This document shows positions 46,398-58,755 of a stretch of 64,000 nucleotides of DNA, in pieces. Below the pieces are notes generated by a model. That model saw only the letters and a program-made list of their open reading frames with translations. It searched no databases and was not told the origin of the DNA. Numbering within the stretch: the first letter of the stretch is position 1; every line of letters begins with the position of its first letter. The position numbers and the translations under genes are program-made. Source of the DNA: Trebouxia sp. TZW2008 (lineage: Eukaryota; Chlorophyta; Trebouxiophyceae; Trebouxiales; Trebouxiaceae); contig BDIU01000072.1 of NCBI GenBank assembly GCA_002118135.1, positions 79,429-143,428 on the forward strand, in the 5' to 3' direction.

Positions 46398-49300
46398 ATG
46401 ACAAGCTTGACCGACCCCGTGCCGGCCATGCAGCACATTGCCCGCTCTGATTGGCTGATTGCAGTATGCTCAGTCGTGTTTGATCTGGACGTTGGGCAGC
46501 AGATCGAGTCAGTATGCCCGGCCGGTGCACTATCGGAAGCAACTGCCTCCGCTGTGGCGTTTCACTCCTTTCCAGTGAGTTGGCGGGGCCTGCACCCCTG
46601 GCGATCGCTGTTTGCGAGCATGAGGGACGACTTACTGTGACAGTACAACCTCTGGTCCTTCAGCTGACGAGCGTCGTCATCGCGCAGGACTCGATGTCTT
46701 TGGAGTTGCATGCTCGGAGTAGCGTGCGAGATAGGTCAATCCGAACTTTATGCAGCTCACAGCCCCACGTAGTGTCATTACAAAACCGATTCTTGTCTTG
46801 GCTCACATGCTTGTTGTTGCTTGTACAGTACCTTCTTCTTCCGTCTGCGAAGCACAGAAACCAAAAGTCACGAGGCAAGCTACAGACAACATTCATATTT
46901 GTATGGGTAGGTGTTCTTGTCATGGCATTGTGCATCTGTGACATGTGGTGCCATCAGCCTCATCTGCATGTCTTGCTGCACTTCTTTGTCACACGTTGGC
47001 AGATGCAAACAGCTGTTGTAGGGAAACATTGCAGCAGGCCCCAACATTCTGAGTGCTTTGATTGCTTGCAGCACAAATCTGCATCTTGCTACAGGTTTGT
47101 CTTTTGCCGACAGCGTCAGGATGAAAGGCTACGGCGAGGTGGCGAGCAGAAGTCTGTGGTGGTGCTGTCACAGCAACCATACAGCAGTGCCCTCATTCCA
47201 CTGGCACAATATGCAGGCCCACTTTACTTTAACCTTGGCAGAACAGCACTGGAAGAGGTCAGCGTCCCAGTGTTTGACAGCATTTTGGCAGCATGTTGCA
47301 GATGGCCTATGCAATGACCAACTGCTTTCACACAACACTGTCCCCAAACACTCAGAAATGACAGCATTACACAAGCTTGTGCATTGCTGCAACCCAAGTG
47401 TGAGGCACAATCCTGCCTGCAGTGCTGTCCCTATTTGGGGTCTTTTTCCTGTCATCTTTTTGCATGTTGCCAGAGCTCTGACTCCTTGAAGGCCATCGCA
47501 CACACTGTGAAGGCCATATTAAGCATTGGCTGTCACAGCAGAGTACACCCCGCTCCACAGCAATCCCAGCTGCAGTCAGCCTCAGATGCAGTCAACCCAC
47601 CAGCTGAGGCGTAGGACCATGCCCGGCATATTGCACAGGGCGCAAACAAGCATGAGCTGTCAGCAGGACCATGCTACCAAAGTACCAAGAACAACATCAT
47701 TCTTTTTAGTTGCTAACACATGCGCTAGGTGTGTGCGGCACAGTCCTTACCTTGCCAGGAAGCTTGTGCATGGCGTCACAACAAGCACGTGTGATATTCA
47801 TTACTGGCTGCAGGTTTATCAGGAGGTGTTGGAATGGGACCCACCAATAGCAGGCGCACGCTGCATGCTGGAGTTTGGTGACACCACCCTCATCACCCAA
47901 GTGGCTGAGCCCTCAACGCTGCCGCCTCCAGCATCTGTGAATCTGCAAGACCAGTATGCAGACTTGCAGCTGATGCAGAGTGCATCAGAGGACGTGGACA
48001 ATTTGCATGCTGCCTTTCACGAGGTCAGCCTTGCTTCCCTACACATGTGTTGTTACATCTGCTTCCTGCGTATACGTCGCCTACTTTCAATCCCTACATA
48101 TATGTTGCCCTCTTTCATTTGGCCCTGCAGCTGTGTCATGAGTAACCTGCTGGTGCTATTCAAACGAACCACTACAGTCATGTACATGTGTATCAGCAAC
48201 GCAGCATAATATCATGAACTGCTGTGTGTAAATCCCTTTACTAGACAATGCTGTCAGCTTTTAGCTGGAGCATCTGTCCTCGCCAACACAAATGCACAGC
48301 CAGCAGATGTGAGTTTGACATTTACTGGGGGCAATGTCAAAGCAATGAGAACCTGCCTGCTGCTTGCTACCAAGCATTTCATTTGTCGCAAACTGTACGC
48401 CCAAGAACTGGCATGCTGGCGTTCAGGTGGATGTTTACTTGCCCTTCAGCGCACTGTTGCAGCACCTGTGGACTCTGTGGGAGATGGTGGTGCTTGCAGA
48501 GCCCTTACTGGTGCTGGCACCCTCCCCAGGTAAACAAAACCCCCTTCCATCCCCCCCCCCCCCCCCCCACTGCTTTCAACCCTGCTGCATTTGCTTGCAT
48601 GGCCAGCTCTTTGTACCAGCGTCTGCCTTTGTTCACCGGACAATTAAAGTTGCCTCAGGTTCCATGCAAGATGCCTAAGCAGGCTTGCTTTACAGCAGGT
48701 GCAGCCGAGCAGCATGATTGAGCTTCTGCGGCAATCATGCGCACAATTAGCAAGCATGCTCCGCAGTGTGTTTGGCCATCATCTGGCACATTTTCTGCAG
48801 GGTTGACTTTGACAACAACATTACGGATGCTTTTCATACCTGCCTGTGACCCTGCTGTTATCTGCAGAAAGTGCACATCCGGGAGCTTGGGCTTGAAGAA
48901 ATGAACAAAGCAGTTCTGTCACGTGCAGGTGAGTGCTCCACAGCTGTGGCAGCACTGATAGCTCTGATCAGCCCCCTGCCCTACAGCGCAGACTTTCGAC
49001 CCTACTTCACGATTCATGATCCTGACTATCAGACCATGACAGCGCCTGAGCCATCTATCGAGACCACGGGGCACTTGCCGCGCCTGTTGGGGGTCACAAA
49101 TCGCTACTTCCTGAAGGTATCTTTCCACGATCAGCGGTGTATACTCATGCTCACGTCCTCTTGAATTGGCACGTACCACCTTTGGTTGTATGCATGTCCT
49201 CACTAAGATGATAGCACAGGAGTTTTCTCTACATGTGTCTTGCGAGTCACCAGAGGATGCTGGAACTCTGCCTTGGACCCATTGTCTGTTCAGACGCTGT

Positions 49301-52300
49301 TACTCAAACTATCAGGAGGCATCGCAGCATGTTGCTGCTCATGTTCAGTTAGCACCACACAGACCTATGTTGCTGTCTGCTGATGACAAATTGCTTTTAC
49401 TCCCACCTTCAGAAGGCAAATTCTGTGGACATGCGGGCTCTGTCGTCTGTGTGGGCACCAAACAGTCTGTGGCAGTGGACCCTCAGCCGCCCCCCAGGGG
49501 ATTTTGGACGCTGTGGGCAGTAGCTGCTGTCAGGCAGCGCACAGTTGGCGCTCAGCATGACAAGTGTTTACACAAACTTGCAGTCAGTTGCAAATGTTGT
49601 CCCAATGCAGGCCTTGCCGCAATGGCCCAACACTGTCTCTGTGGGCACTAGGCCGCCCCCAGCAGTGGGACCCCACCAACCCCCCAGAGGGTCTCGGATG
49701 GGGCGGGCTATGGCTGCTGTCAGGCAGCGCACACTAGGGGGCCAGCCACAGCTGGGAGACCATGTGCAGGCCTTGTGGGCTGCTTACAAGCCCCTCACCA
49801 GGCCAGACCAGCACCTGCTTGACAGGTTTGCCTGCATGCTGCTTTGTCATGCTGTTTTGGCATGTTGGTGTGGCTGTTGTGCATGCTGTTGTGGCATTGC
49901 AAGGGTGTGGTGGCTTGAGGTGTGAGGACTGCTTTGATGGTTGGCGCATAGGCTTCAGCTTTGAGCTGATACTTTGGCCAGTGGCATGTTGCTGGAGACT
50001 GTACTCGCTGCTGTAGGCTGGTGAAGCCTGCAGCCACAGACTCATCTATCAAGACTGCTCGCACAGCAACCGTCAACTCCCAAGCCATTCGCAAGCACTT
50101 TGTGCAGTTGACAAATGCCTTGCTCACCCCCTTTTCACCCTGGTATCGGCCTCAAGGGCTAGATTGCCATCAAAGCCCTGCCCCAGGGCAACAGCCTCCT
50201 GCCCTGGGGCAACAGCCCCCTGCTCAGGGGCAACAGCCCCATGCCCTTCCAGCCTTCAGCCATATTGACTTCATTGCGCATCTGCAGAGCAGTCAGCTGC
50301 CGCTGGTGCTGTTGCAGCGCTTCAAGTCCCAGGCAAGTATGTCCCCACTCTCACACATATATTTATGTTTTGGTGATGCTGTTGCTGCTCTTGCTGTGAT
50401 GGCATTGAGTTCCAGCAGTTTCTGCAGACTGGCATATGGTGTGAATGGCCTTAGAGCAGCCATCTAACCTCTTGCCACATGCTGTGATCTCAAACATATT
50501 GCCAGGCGTATTGCTGACTCGTGGCTTCTGTTTGCCTTTTGATTGCACAAGTGTTGTTCCAAAAAGAAACAAGGGATGCCTCTGTCTGACAATTTTGGGT
50601 GGCAAGCTCCATGTAACAGCAGTGCAGCCAAAGGGCATGGCACTTACAAGACGCACAACCTTGCTACTCAAGGCACGAGGCTGCAGCATTTGCAGCCCAG
50701 TGGGCAGTCTATTACCTTGCTTGTTGGACTATGAGACATTGTATGTGACACTCTGCTTCTGCATAGATGGATTGTTACCAAAGCCACATAGCTGGCTGGT
50801 AGACTGATGCTTCATGCTGTGCATACGTGCTGACGCAGACTCATATGCAGCATGTGATGGGAAGACATGCTTCTTTGAAAAGTTGGGCAAGAAAATGTTG
50901 AGAGGCTTTGGCTTCGGTGCAGGCTGCCTGTGTCCAGTTCTACAAGCGCTTCATTGAATGTCCCAACTTCATGGCATGGTTTGAAAGGCGGAGGGCTGCA
51001 GCAGCTGCTTGGCAGGTCAGCTGCACCTTCTTGAGTTGACCTTAAGATCAGGTCAACTTCATGTTGTCTCAAATCATAGTATGCTGGTTTGGGTCACTGG
51101 AACATTGCAAGCTACCATTGGTACACTGGCAGGAGACTCCTGTCTTTGGTTGCATCTTCAGCGCCAAGCAAGCCTCATGTGCTACTGTGTCAGCAGAGAC
51201 AGAGTAGCCTGCTTCAGTACTAACACAAAGGAGCAAAGCAGAAATCATGCAGCATCACTTGACCCTTTCTCTTCTGACGAGGTTATGATACAGGTCCAAC
51301 AGGCTTCAAGATGCACTGTGAACACTAGGGAGTCAAACACTTTCTCAGAAAGTATCACCAGCGTGTTTGCCCTGATATAAGCATGCGAGACTGTAATGCC
51401 TCCCAACAACTGCATCACAGGGCCTTTCCAGAAGTGCAACCAAAGCTTGTTTGAATTGAGTCATGGACTTTGTAAATGACATGGTGCAGCAAGTGTCATT
51501 GAGCACAACAGCAGATGCACAGCAGATCTCAGCAGCACTGAGCGGCAGCAAGGGTGAGCCAGCACTAGAGCCATTTTTGAGCCATGTTCAGCTGGTGAAA
51601 GCCCTCTTTGACCTGGCCACTTGGGAGTCAGCCCTCGCCCTTGAACTCTCTCCCCTTTGGCAAACACACGTCTAATCAGCACTTTTGTTGCAGCACATGT
51701 ATCATTTGGTCATTGATGCAAATGATGCCGTGCAGGAAGAGATGTTGAGCACAACAGCAGATGTGCATCAGGTTGCAGCAGCACTCAATAGCAGCAAGGG
51801 GGAGGCAGCACTAGAGCCATCCTTGAGTGATGTTCAGCTAGTGGAGGCCTTCTTTGAGCTGGAGGGCCGCTTGGAAGCAGCCCTTGCCGCAGCTAGCCAT
51901 CCTGCTGCACCACCTGAGGTACATATCACCAGCTTGTCCTAGCTGGTTCATTCATGCTTTCATGCGCAATGCTAGGCAAACTGACATGCTTCACCGCCTG
52001 AGGTCAGCATCACCACCTTGACCCAGCTGTGTCACTCATGCATGTATATGCACCATGCTAGGCAATTTGGAAGTCTCATGTCGCAGCAAGCAATCCTGCT
52101 GCACCACCTGAGGTCAATGTCACTAGCTTGACCTAGCTGTGTCATTTGCGCTCCCACGCACAACGCTAGGCAAATTGACATCCTGCACAGGCTGCACCTC
52201 AGGTCTAAACCACCAGCTTGACCCATCTGTGTCACTCATGCTTTGATCTGCATTGCTAGGCAGCTTTGAAACTTCATGCTGCATCAAGTCATCCTGCTGC

Positions 52301-52894
52301 ACCACCTGAGGTCAGCATTAGCAGCTTGACCCAGTTGTGCTCATGCCTTCATGACATACAGAGAGAGTCAGCTGCCCCTCAATCTTCATGTATTAAGTCA
52401 CTCTGAACTGCTTGTGCTGACTCTCCATGACAACCATTTCAACAACACAACCAGTTGCTCAATTGACCTTCAGCTGCATCTCCTCAACCGCTGATTCCAA
52501 GTGCCACCACAGATTGACAAGCAGCTTGATGATATGTACTGCTTTTGCAGGCTGTTGCAAATGCACAAACATACAGCTATGCCAATCTGCTGTTGCTGCC
52601 TGCTGTGCATTTGCTCACATTGTGTACCTCCGCTGAGATCTCGTATGTCAAGATAGCACCCAATGCTCAGAAAACACGCTGAAGATGGGAATCATCAGGC
52701 AAACAAGTCTTGAAAAGGTTGTTGCCTGCGTGTAGGTGGCAGCAGAAGCCCATGCTCTCAAGCAGCAGCTAAACGCCATATTTGAAAACATGCCAAGGGA
52801 CCTGCAGCAAACCATGCTGTCCAGCCCGCACCGCGCGGCTTTGCTGCAGACACCTGGACCGCGACTCAAGGTGATCATGCATAGACAAGTGTGA
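46398..52894 (+). CDS. DENND6: DENND6-type DENN-domain protein (Rab GEF / trafficking)
   Basis: DENN proteins activate Rab GTPases on endosomal and secretory membranes. Eleven exons give 617 residues in phase: 46398-46574, 46688-46734, 47095-47257, 47814-48023, 48427-48529, 48929-49116, 49611-49825, 50017-50332, 50923-51015, 51736-51918, 52736-52894. Family features: WLIAVCSVVFDLDVGQQIE near the start, FVFCRQRQDERLRRGG, LWTLWEMVVLAEPLLVLAPSP, ALIALISPLPYSADFRPYFTIHD, LLGVTNRYFLK and ALPQWPNTV, then a C-terminal LPRDLQ-like helix (here MPRDLQQTMLSSPHRAALL). Intron 8 appears to use a GC donor (CAG/GCAAGT) at 50333. Alternative 3' end: splicing at 52870 to an exon at 53175-53219 would replace the last eight codons with a Ser-rich tail. 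A low-complexity Gln/Pro insert (APGQQPPALGQQ) lies in exon 8. Introns carry large exon-edge repeats. Confidence 0.88.
48551..48568 (+). repeat. C18 homopolymer
   Basis: An uninterrupted run of 18 C in a DENND6 intron, just after the exon 5 donor. Length may be unreliable in any assembly. Confidence 0.95.
49410..49745 (+). repeat. Decayed copy of DENND6 exon 7
   Basis: About 49432-49560 repeats 49636-49750: TCTGTGTGGGCAC, CAGTGG, CCTCAGCCGCCCCCCAG-like and GCTGCTGTCAGGCAGCGCACA. The copy lies upstream of the exon. Confidence 0.9.
51478..51905 (+). repeat. Tandem copy of DENND6 exon 10
   Basis: 51500-51650 repeats 51755-51900: TTGAGCACAACAGCAGATG, GCAGCAAGGG, GCACTAGAGCCAT and AGCTGGTGAAAGCC versus AGCTAGTGGAGGCC. 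Both copies keep an open frame. The second has the acceptor used in the model. Confidence 0.9.
51896..52346 (+). repeat. Five tandem copies of the DENND6 exon 10 end, donor and intron
   Basis: Units of about 90-105 bp start near 51896, 51985, 52090, 52183 and 52288. Each has CTGCACCACCTGAGGTC or a close variant, then CACCAGCTTGACC and AATGCTAGGCAA. The first is the functional donor. Confidence 0.9.
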
Positions 52895-54066
52895 TGTGAT
52901 GTTCTGCAAGCTCTTTTGCATTACGTCATGTGAAATTGACCTGATGAGCTTGTGGCGTCCTGTCAATTACTTTAAGCTCGTAAGGAGGGCTCATGTTGTC
53001 CGTGATGCTCTTTACATCTATCACTCAACTGCTTAATTTGAACATCTGGGCTTTGCTGTCAATGCATTGTCATGCCATGTGCTTCAAAGCAAATAGTGCA
53101 TAAGAAGGCAGCAGTGAGCACGCACTCAAGATTGCTTAGACCAGAAGGAGTTTTGAAACTGTCCTATGCTGCAGGTGCCAGGGCAGCCTCAGAGGCAAAC
53201 ATCATCATCGTCACTTTAGTCACTACACTGAGTATCAAATGACCGCCCTCATGTTGCATAAGTTGATGACAAGCATGCGCGCACCTGTGTACAGTTCCGC
53301 GACATAAAAGCTGTCGAGATGCGGAGACTTCTAAGGCAATCGTCCTGACCATAAGAATATGCATTGCAAAAAGGTGTGTGTAGCAATTCAGAACGCCACC
53401 AAGGAAATCCAACGTTTGTACCCACAGCAGGTGCAAAAGTGGAGTTCACAGACCTACACACTGTTTTAAACTGTTACAAATTGAATGATACTGCAAGGCA
53501 CAAAGCAATCAGTCACGACCATTATATAATATATATGTTATGATGACCCATTGACCATTGTCATGCATATGGCCACCAGATTTGACAGCTGTTGAAAGCA
53601 TGGTACCTGTCATCTTGATCAAGGCAGACATTCGCTATGTGTGCACTCCTGGGTTGCCAACACACGACTATGCTCGAGATAATTTCATTCTGCCAAGTGC
53701 TGCTATCATCTCTCACGTGATCCGCGTACAAGTATGAGAAACCACGCCCAAATTACAGAGGCAATTAGTTGCAGCCAACTGCTGCCTGAGGAGCGATGCC
53801 ATGCTGCGAAGAAGAAGTTTGTGAAGAAGATCAACGTTCAAGTTGCCCGTTTATGAATTGCAGCCTGCACAGCTTGGTTGAACTCTGTCATACGCAAAGC
53901 ATCATCGAAAATTGCCTGGTGTAGCCAGCACACGTAAGTCAAGAGTTGACAAGAGTGTGTAATCGTGTCAGCCTGCCGGATATTGCGCTGGTGTCTGCTG
54001 AAAACTGTCGCCAATCCTGAGTTGCAAGTGTTCATCACAACAGTCAAGTCACTGAAGCACATCGCA
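52895..54066. other. Intergenic between DENND6 and the AAA ATPase
   Basis: About 1.2 kb. It may include an alternative last DENND6 exon at 53175-53219. An AT-rich patch (TATATAATATATATG at about 53524) is present. No other gene is supported. Confidence 0.5.
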
Positions 54067-55597
54067 ATGCCGCCCGCCATCGTCAGTGCAAACGCTTCCG
54101 GTGTCGCGGCAGCCCCCGGGCTAGGCGGGCTCGCCAGCCTTGTCTCTGCTCTATTCTCGGAGGTGTGTGTGCAGATGTTTCTTCACACTGAATCCTTCAA
54201 AGAGACTGACTGCTGAACTCGTGACGCAGGAATACAAAGCATTGAGACAAGACGTCAAGCAGTTGCATCTCCAGCTTCGCGAGATCAAAGAGATGACAGC
54301 AGATATTGCGCTCCAGCTGCCGCAGAACAAGCACCCTGCTTCAGTGAGAAAAATATTCAGATCAGCAGTATGTGCCTTGAAATGTCATTTGTGTCTAGAT
54401 CACTTTTGGTGTTGTCAGCACTGCTTCAACACCGCATTGCAGTTACAGAAAGCTTGATTTTTGCGTTGATGGTGCACACTAGGAAGGCGTGGTTGCTTGT
54501 AAGCAGAGGCTGTATACGTGAGTGTTATGCAGGTGCCAGAAAGCCAGAGAAAATCGTGTTCAATGGTGTATGTGGTGAATTGTGTGCCCCGGAGCCAAGA
54601 AAGCTTGCAGGTGAGCATTGTCAGTCCTTGTGCATGCTGCTGTTATCCTTGCCTTGATGAATTTGCAAACCACTGTTTTTCAATCATGTCTTGCATACTA
54701 GCAACACTGTGCATGCAGTTTGACTTTGTGTTTGTACATACAAATTTGTTGAGCTGCAACCACAAATTTGGTACATGTCTTAACACAATTTCCACTCACT
54801 CTTTTCAGTATAAAAGCGCCTGCTAGCAAGTCAGGACTGCTTGTAAAGAGAGCCTGAGCGTGTCTTGATATGCAGGTGGGGCTGCCAAGCCAGACAGCCC
54901 TGTGTCTACTGGCATGCCCAACGTGCCCTGCCCTCCTGGCCTGGAAAAGCTTGCAGGTAAGCAAGCCTTGTAGGTGCTGCAGCTGTCATTGCCTTGAATG
55001 ACTTGCAATTGCATCTTTAGGTATCGACCTTCTTTATTGCTTGTGTCGCACTGGCTTCAGTCGGACGGTGGTGGTACTAGCTTGGCTGAAACAAGACATC
55101 CAGTGAATCACCATACGTAATACTCAGTGTGCAATACATAACATGCAATATATAGCACTTGAGGGTATGAGTTACTGAAAATGCAGTGCAGATTGTGAAA
55201 AGCGTAACATGTTGGCATCAGTATGTAACATCCAATACACAAGTACGTAAGATCAGAGAGCAAAAGCTGAAGAGACAAAGATCAATCACTGCAATGTAGG
55301 GTATGGTGATGCATTGAATATGTCTGTATCATGCTGCAGGACCTGATGGCAAGCTGCCAGCAATGATGAGGCAATTCAGCAGTAGTGACGACACAGAGAT
55401 GGTGCGCTCCATTTGCAGCCAGATGAACACCCCCAGCAACATGAGCTGGGATGATGTGGTGGGGCAGGACCACGTCAAGCAAGCACTGCGCAAGCTGACT
55501 ATTTCGCCAGCAGAAAACCCCCAGCTGTTCCAGGCCTGACTTATGATCATCATAACACCTATGCCAACCTTTGCAAAATTTAGCACATGTGCTAGGG

Positions 55598-55662
<65 letters not shown>

Positions 55663-58238
55663 GTCCAAATTTGTCAGGTTTGGGTCTGTCTGCTGTGCAT
55701 CAAAGGCGCCATGAGCTGTCGCACACCCTTGAGTGAAGTGCATCTTGGGCAGTCAAGTGCTGTTATGCACACCTTGAGCATCCCTTCTGCAGCAACTACC
55801 AACAAGACTCAAATCCACTTGAGCACCTGTCAGCTATTGAGATCAAGGGTCCTGTTTTGAAACACATGCCTGCAACAATGTGGCAGAATTCAGTCAATGC
55901 TGTTTGCAGACTTGAGTTTCAAAAGAGCCGCACAATTGCTGTCGGCACACAAATGGCTTTGGACAAAATAATTTGGCAATGCTTCTGTATGCACCTAGCT
56001 GGGTCACAGAACCTCGCTACAATGCTTGTGAGCAATGATGACGGTGATGATGATGATGGTGGTCATGAGGACGGTGATGATGATGTACAATGGCTGTGCA
56101 GGGCGCGCTGGCTCCCCCCAAGGGGCTGTTGCTGTTTGGGCCCCCAGGCACTGGCAAGACCCTCATTGGGCGCTGCATTGCCAGCCAGATGAAGGCCACC
56201 TTCATCAGCATCAGTCCCTCAGACCTGGCCAGCAAGTGGCAAGGAGACATGGGGAAGCGTGCCAGGGTGCTGTTTGCAGTGGCCACCTGCCTGCAGCCTG
56301 CTATCATCTTCTTTGATGAGATCGACTCTGTGTTGTCCAGTCGAGGCTCAGGTGAGCAACTGCCGTGTGACTGCGTCCCCATGCAATGGCTTCAAGTTGA
56401 AGCTGACTGCATATGTCAGTGCTCATATGTATCGGCAAATACTGACATGCATGTAAGTGATCAACTGGATGGAGATGCCTTGAAATTGCCAGAGCCTCAC
56501 ACCCTGAAGCAGGGATCAACGGCATGCTAACCATGTGCATGCAGGCTCAAGAGGCAGCCAACAACCAGTGTGCACGCACGTACTGATGCTCATATCTCCA
56601 ATGATATGCATTCCTGCCCCTCCGCCAACCACCATCAAGCACATGCATCTGCATCCAAGCCTGTTTGCTCAGAAAGCTCGCTGTGTGCCCTGTTATTGCT
56701 AGTCTGCTACCACTGTTCGCTTGCTTTGCCACCCAGTCAACCATCCCAGGCTGCCTCTTTAGACAGAGGCTCCTGCTATGACGCCCAATGGCGTAGACTG
56801 TTCTTTTCACAACTAACCCAATCTGCAGTCATGCACATTTTAGCTGCAATGCCAAGGTTGCATTGGTGGTGCAGGGGAGCATGAGGGCAGTCGGCGGCTG
56901 AAGACAGAGCTGCTGGTGCAGATGGAGGGCTGTAGCAACGCTGCTGCTGACCGCCAAATCTTGGTCATTGGGGCCACCAACAGGCCTGAGGTCAGTGCTT
57001 GTTGTCTCACAGCAGTCGTTGTCTCATCACCCTTATGCCTTAGTGCCAATGCTGTCTCTGTCTGAGAGCCATCTATGCATTTTATACCTGTCGTTGACAG
57101 TTCAAAAGGTTGTCGATTTCTTACATTCATTTCGTTCATTCGTTCAACCCTTCATCCATTCAATCATGACAGATGAATGATAGGCAGGCTTTGAGACCCA
57201 GCGACTACGTATGCACTGGCGCAATCATTGTTGCTTTGAAGCATAATATGCAAGGGCTCAAGCACGCAAGTCCACACGTACAATGCGTTCTTTCATGAGT
57301 CCGTATGCATCTTGAGGGATACTGACTGCCAGTTGAATGCAGGATCTGGACGAAGCTGCACGGCGTCGCATGCCAAAGCAACTGTATGTGCCCCTGCCCA
57401 ATGCCGCTACCCGCCGCAACATGTTTGCCACAAAGCTGGGTAAGTCTTTAGCCACCTGTGTGGAGGCATTTTCAGCACTTTCTGCATTTGTGTTGCTGTC
57501 TCAATGGCTTGATTGGCAGAATCAGCACAGCCTATTTGATGAGTTTGCAGATAGCTCTGCCCATGCAACATTGTCCGCAGCAATACGCTCAGCAAGAAAT
57601 CTTGCTATGCACACAAAAGTCCTGTTTGCATGCTCACACATCTTGGTCTGAGTCTCACAGGTCCATTGATGGCAGGTACCTGTGACCTGTCTTAAAGCTT
57701 GGCATGAATTTGCACGAGTGAAGTGTTGCTAGTAGCATTATCAATCTCAACAGACCAGTGCGCTGTGCAGAGGTGAGTGGCATCAAGATGGGCTTGAGCA
57801 AGGGTGAGTGGGAGCAGGTTGTGAGCCAGTCAGAGGGCTACTCCGGCTCTGACCTGAAGCATGTTGTGCATGAGGCCTACAACAGCCTTGTCATGGAGGC
57901 TCACATGGAGGCACCCGCTGTTGGCAACACCAGCAAGCTGCAGATAGCTGACTTGAGGCCTCTCAGCCTTCAAGGTTTGCAGGTAGGGTGGCTTCTGCAG
58001 TCTGTTGCATGCCCTCACACAAGTTGTACAAGTCATACAAGGTTTTTGACTTCATTACGCACAGACAACAGGTGTTGACTTGATACAGCTTCATCTTGAT
58101 GCAGCTATGCCGGGCAAAGAGCATTGCAAGTCGACAGCCATCAGGACAAAATTTGCCTGCTAGAGAATACATGCTTGACACAGTGGTTGGTGCCTGCAGC
58201 GTGCCCTCAAGCACCAGAAGCAAACAGTGCATAATTAA
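54067..58238 (+). CDS. AAA ATPase of the meiotic clade (fidgetin/katanin/spastin-like)
   Basis: ATP-driven remodelling enzyme; relatives sever microtubules or disassemble recombination complexes. Exons: 54067-54162, 54230-54343, a possible 16-nt microexon 54483-54498, 54533-54610, 54876-54956, 55340-55533, 56102-56351, 56875-56990, 57343-57439, 57771-57982, 58200-58238, together 430 residues in phase. Walker A is GPPGTGKT (206-213) and Walker B is IIFFDEID (261-268). The pore-loop region is KWQGDMGK, followed by [28 protein letters not shown] and [15 protein letters not shown]. The N-terminal third is a short helix ([20 protein letters not shown]) and low-complexity linker. The 55533 donor would be GC (CAG/GCCTGA), a weak site. 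A TAA at 58236 cuts the C-terminal helix that follows in frame (EIQRYFEYDAQHGEG), so the protein is shortened. Tandem copies of this end follow downstream. Confidence 0.82.
55601..55660 (+). repeat. (TG)30 microsatellite
   Basis: Sixty bases of perfect TG repeats in the AAA ATPase intron between exons ending 55533 and starting 56102. Confidence 0.98.
56036..56090 (+). repeat. GATGAT/GGTGATGAT imperfect repeat
   Basis: An imperfect GATGATGATGG and GACGGTGATGATGAT run just before the acceptor of the Walker A exon. Confidence 0.8.
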
Positions 58239-58239
58239 G

Positions 58240-58755
58240 AGATTCAGCGGTACTTTGAATATGACGCACAACATGGGGAAGGTGACACAAGCAGCTGACT
58301 CGGCTGTAGCCATGTGTCTTGTACCAGATGCAGTCTGGAGACCTTGGCACAGTACTGGGGCTGCTGTACATCAGAAGTTGAGCGATACCTTCAATGCAAT
58401 GCACACCATTGGGATGGCAGCATAAGCACTCAACCTGAGCTGTAGCCATGTGTCTTGTACCAGATGTAGTCTGGCGACCTTGGCCCAGTGCTGGGGCTAC
58501 TCTGCGTCAGAAATCGAGTGGTACCTTGTATGCAATGCACATCATGGGGAAGACAGCACGAACCCTTGGCCTGTAGCCGTGTGTCTTATACCAGATGGAG
58601 TCTGGAGACCTCGGCGTGGTACTGGGGCTGCTATACATCAGAAGTTGAGGGGTACCTTGAATGCAATGCACAACATGGGGAAGGCAGCACAAGCAGTTGA
58701 CCTGGGCTGTAGCCATGTGTCTTGTACCAGATTCAGTCTGGGACCTTGACACTGC
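58240..58755 (+). repeat. Tandem repeats of the AAA ATPase terminal exon and 3' region
   Basis: Units of about 131-135 bp beginning with GCCATGTGTCTTGTACCAGA at 58309, 58446, 58577 (variant) and 58713. Each complete unit contains a version of the C-terminal codons: TSEVERYLQCNAHH, ASEIEWYLVCNAHHGED and TSEVEGYLECNAQHGEG. The model's own terminal exon region (58200-58290) is a diverged member. Confidence 0.9.

Noticed and set aside
46514..47317. 267-codon plus-strand open frame
   Set aside because: It runs through DENND6 exon 2 and two introns in the wrong frame; the spliced model in another frame matches the DENN family.
51896..52346. CRISPR-like regular repeat spacing
   Set aside because: Whole units including the 'spacers' are similar to each other, they lie in an intron, and each contains the exon 10 edge; this is a tandem duplication.
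53164..53461. Minus-strand open frames between DENND6 and the ATPase
   Set aside because: No splice-site support, no recognisable motif and ordinary intergenic composition.
55282..55743. Minus-strand frame with long His-Thr run
   Set aside because: The run is simply the (TG)30 microsatellite read as protein.
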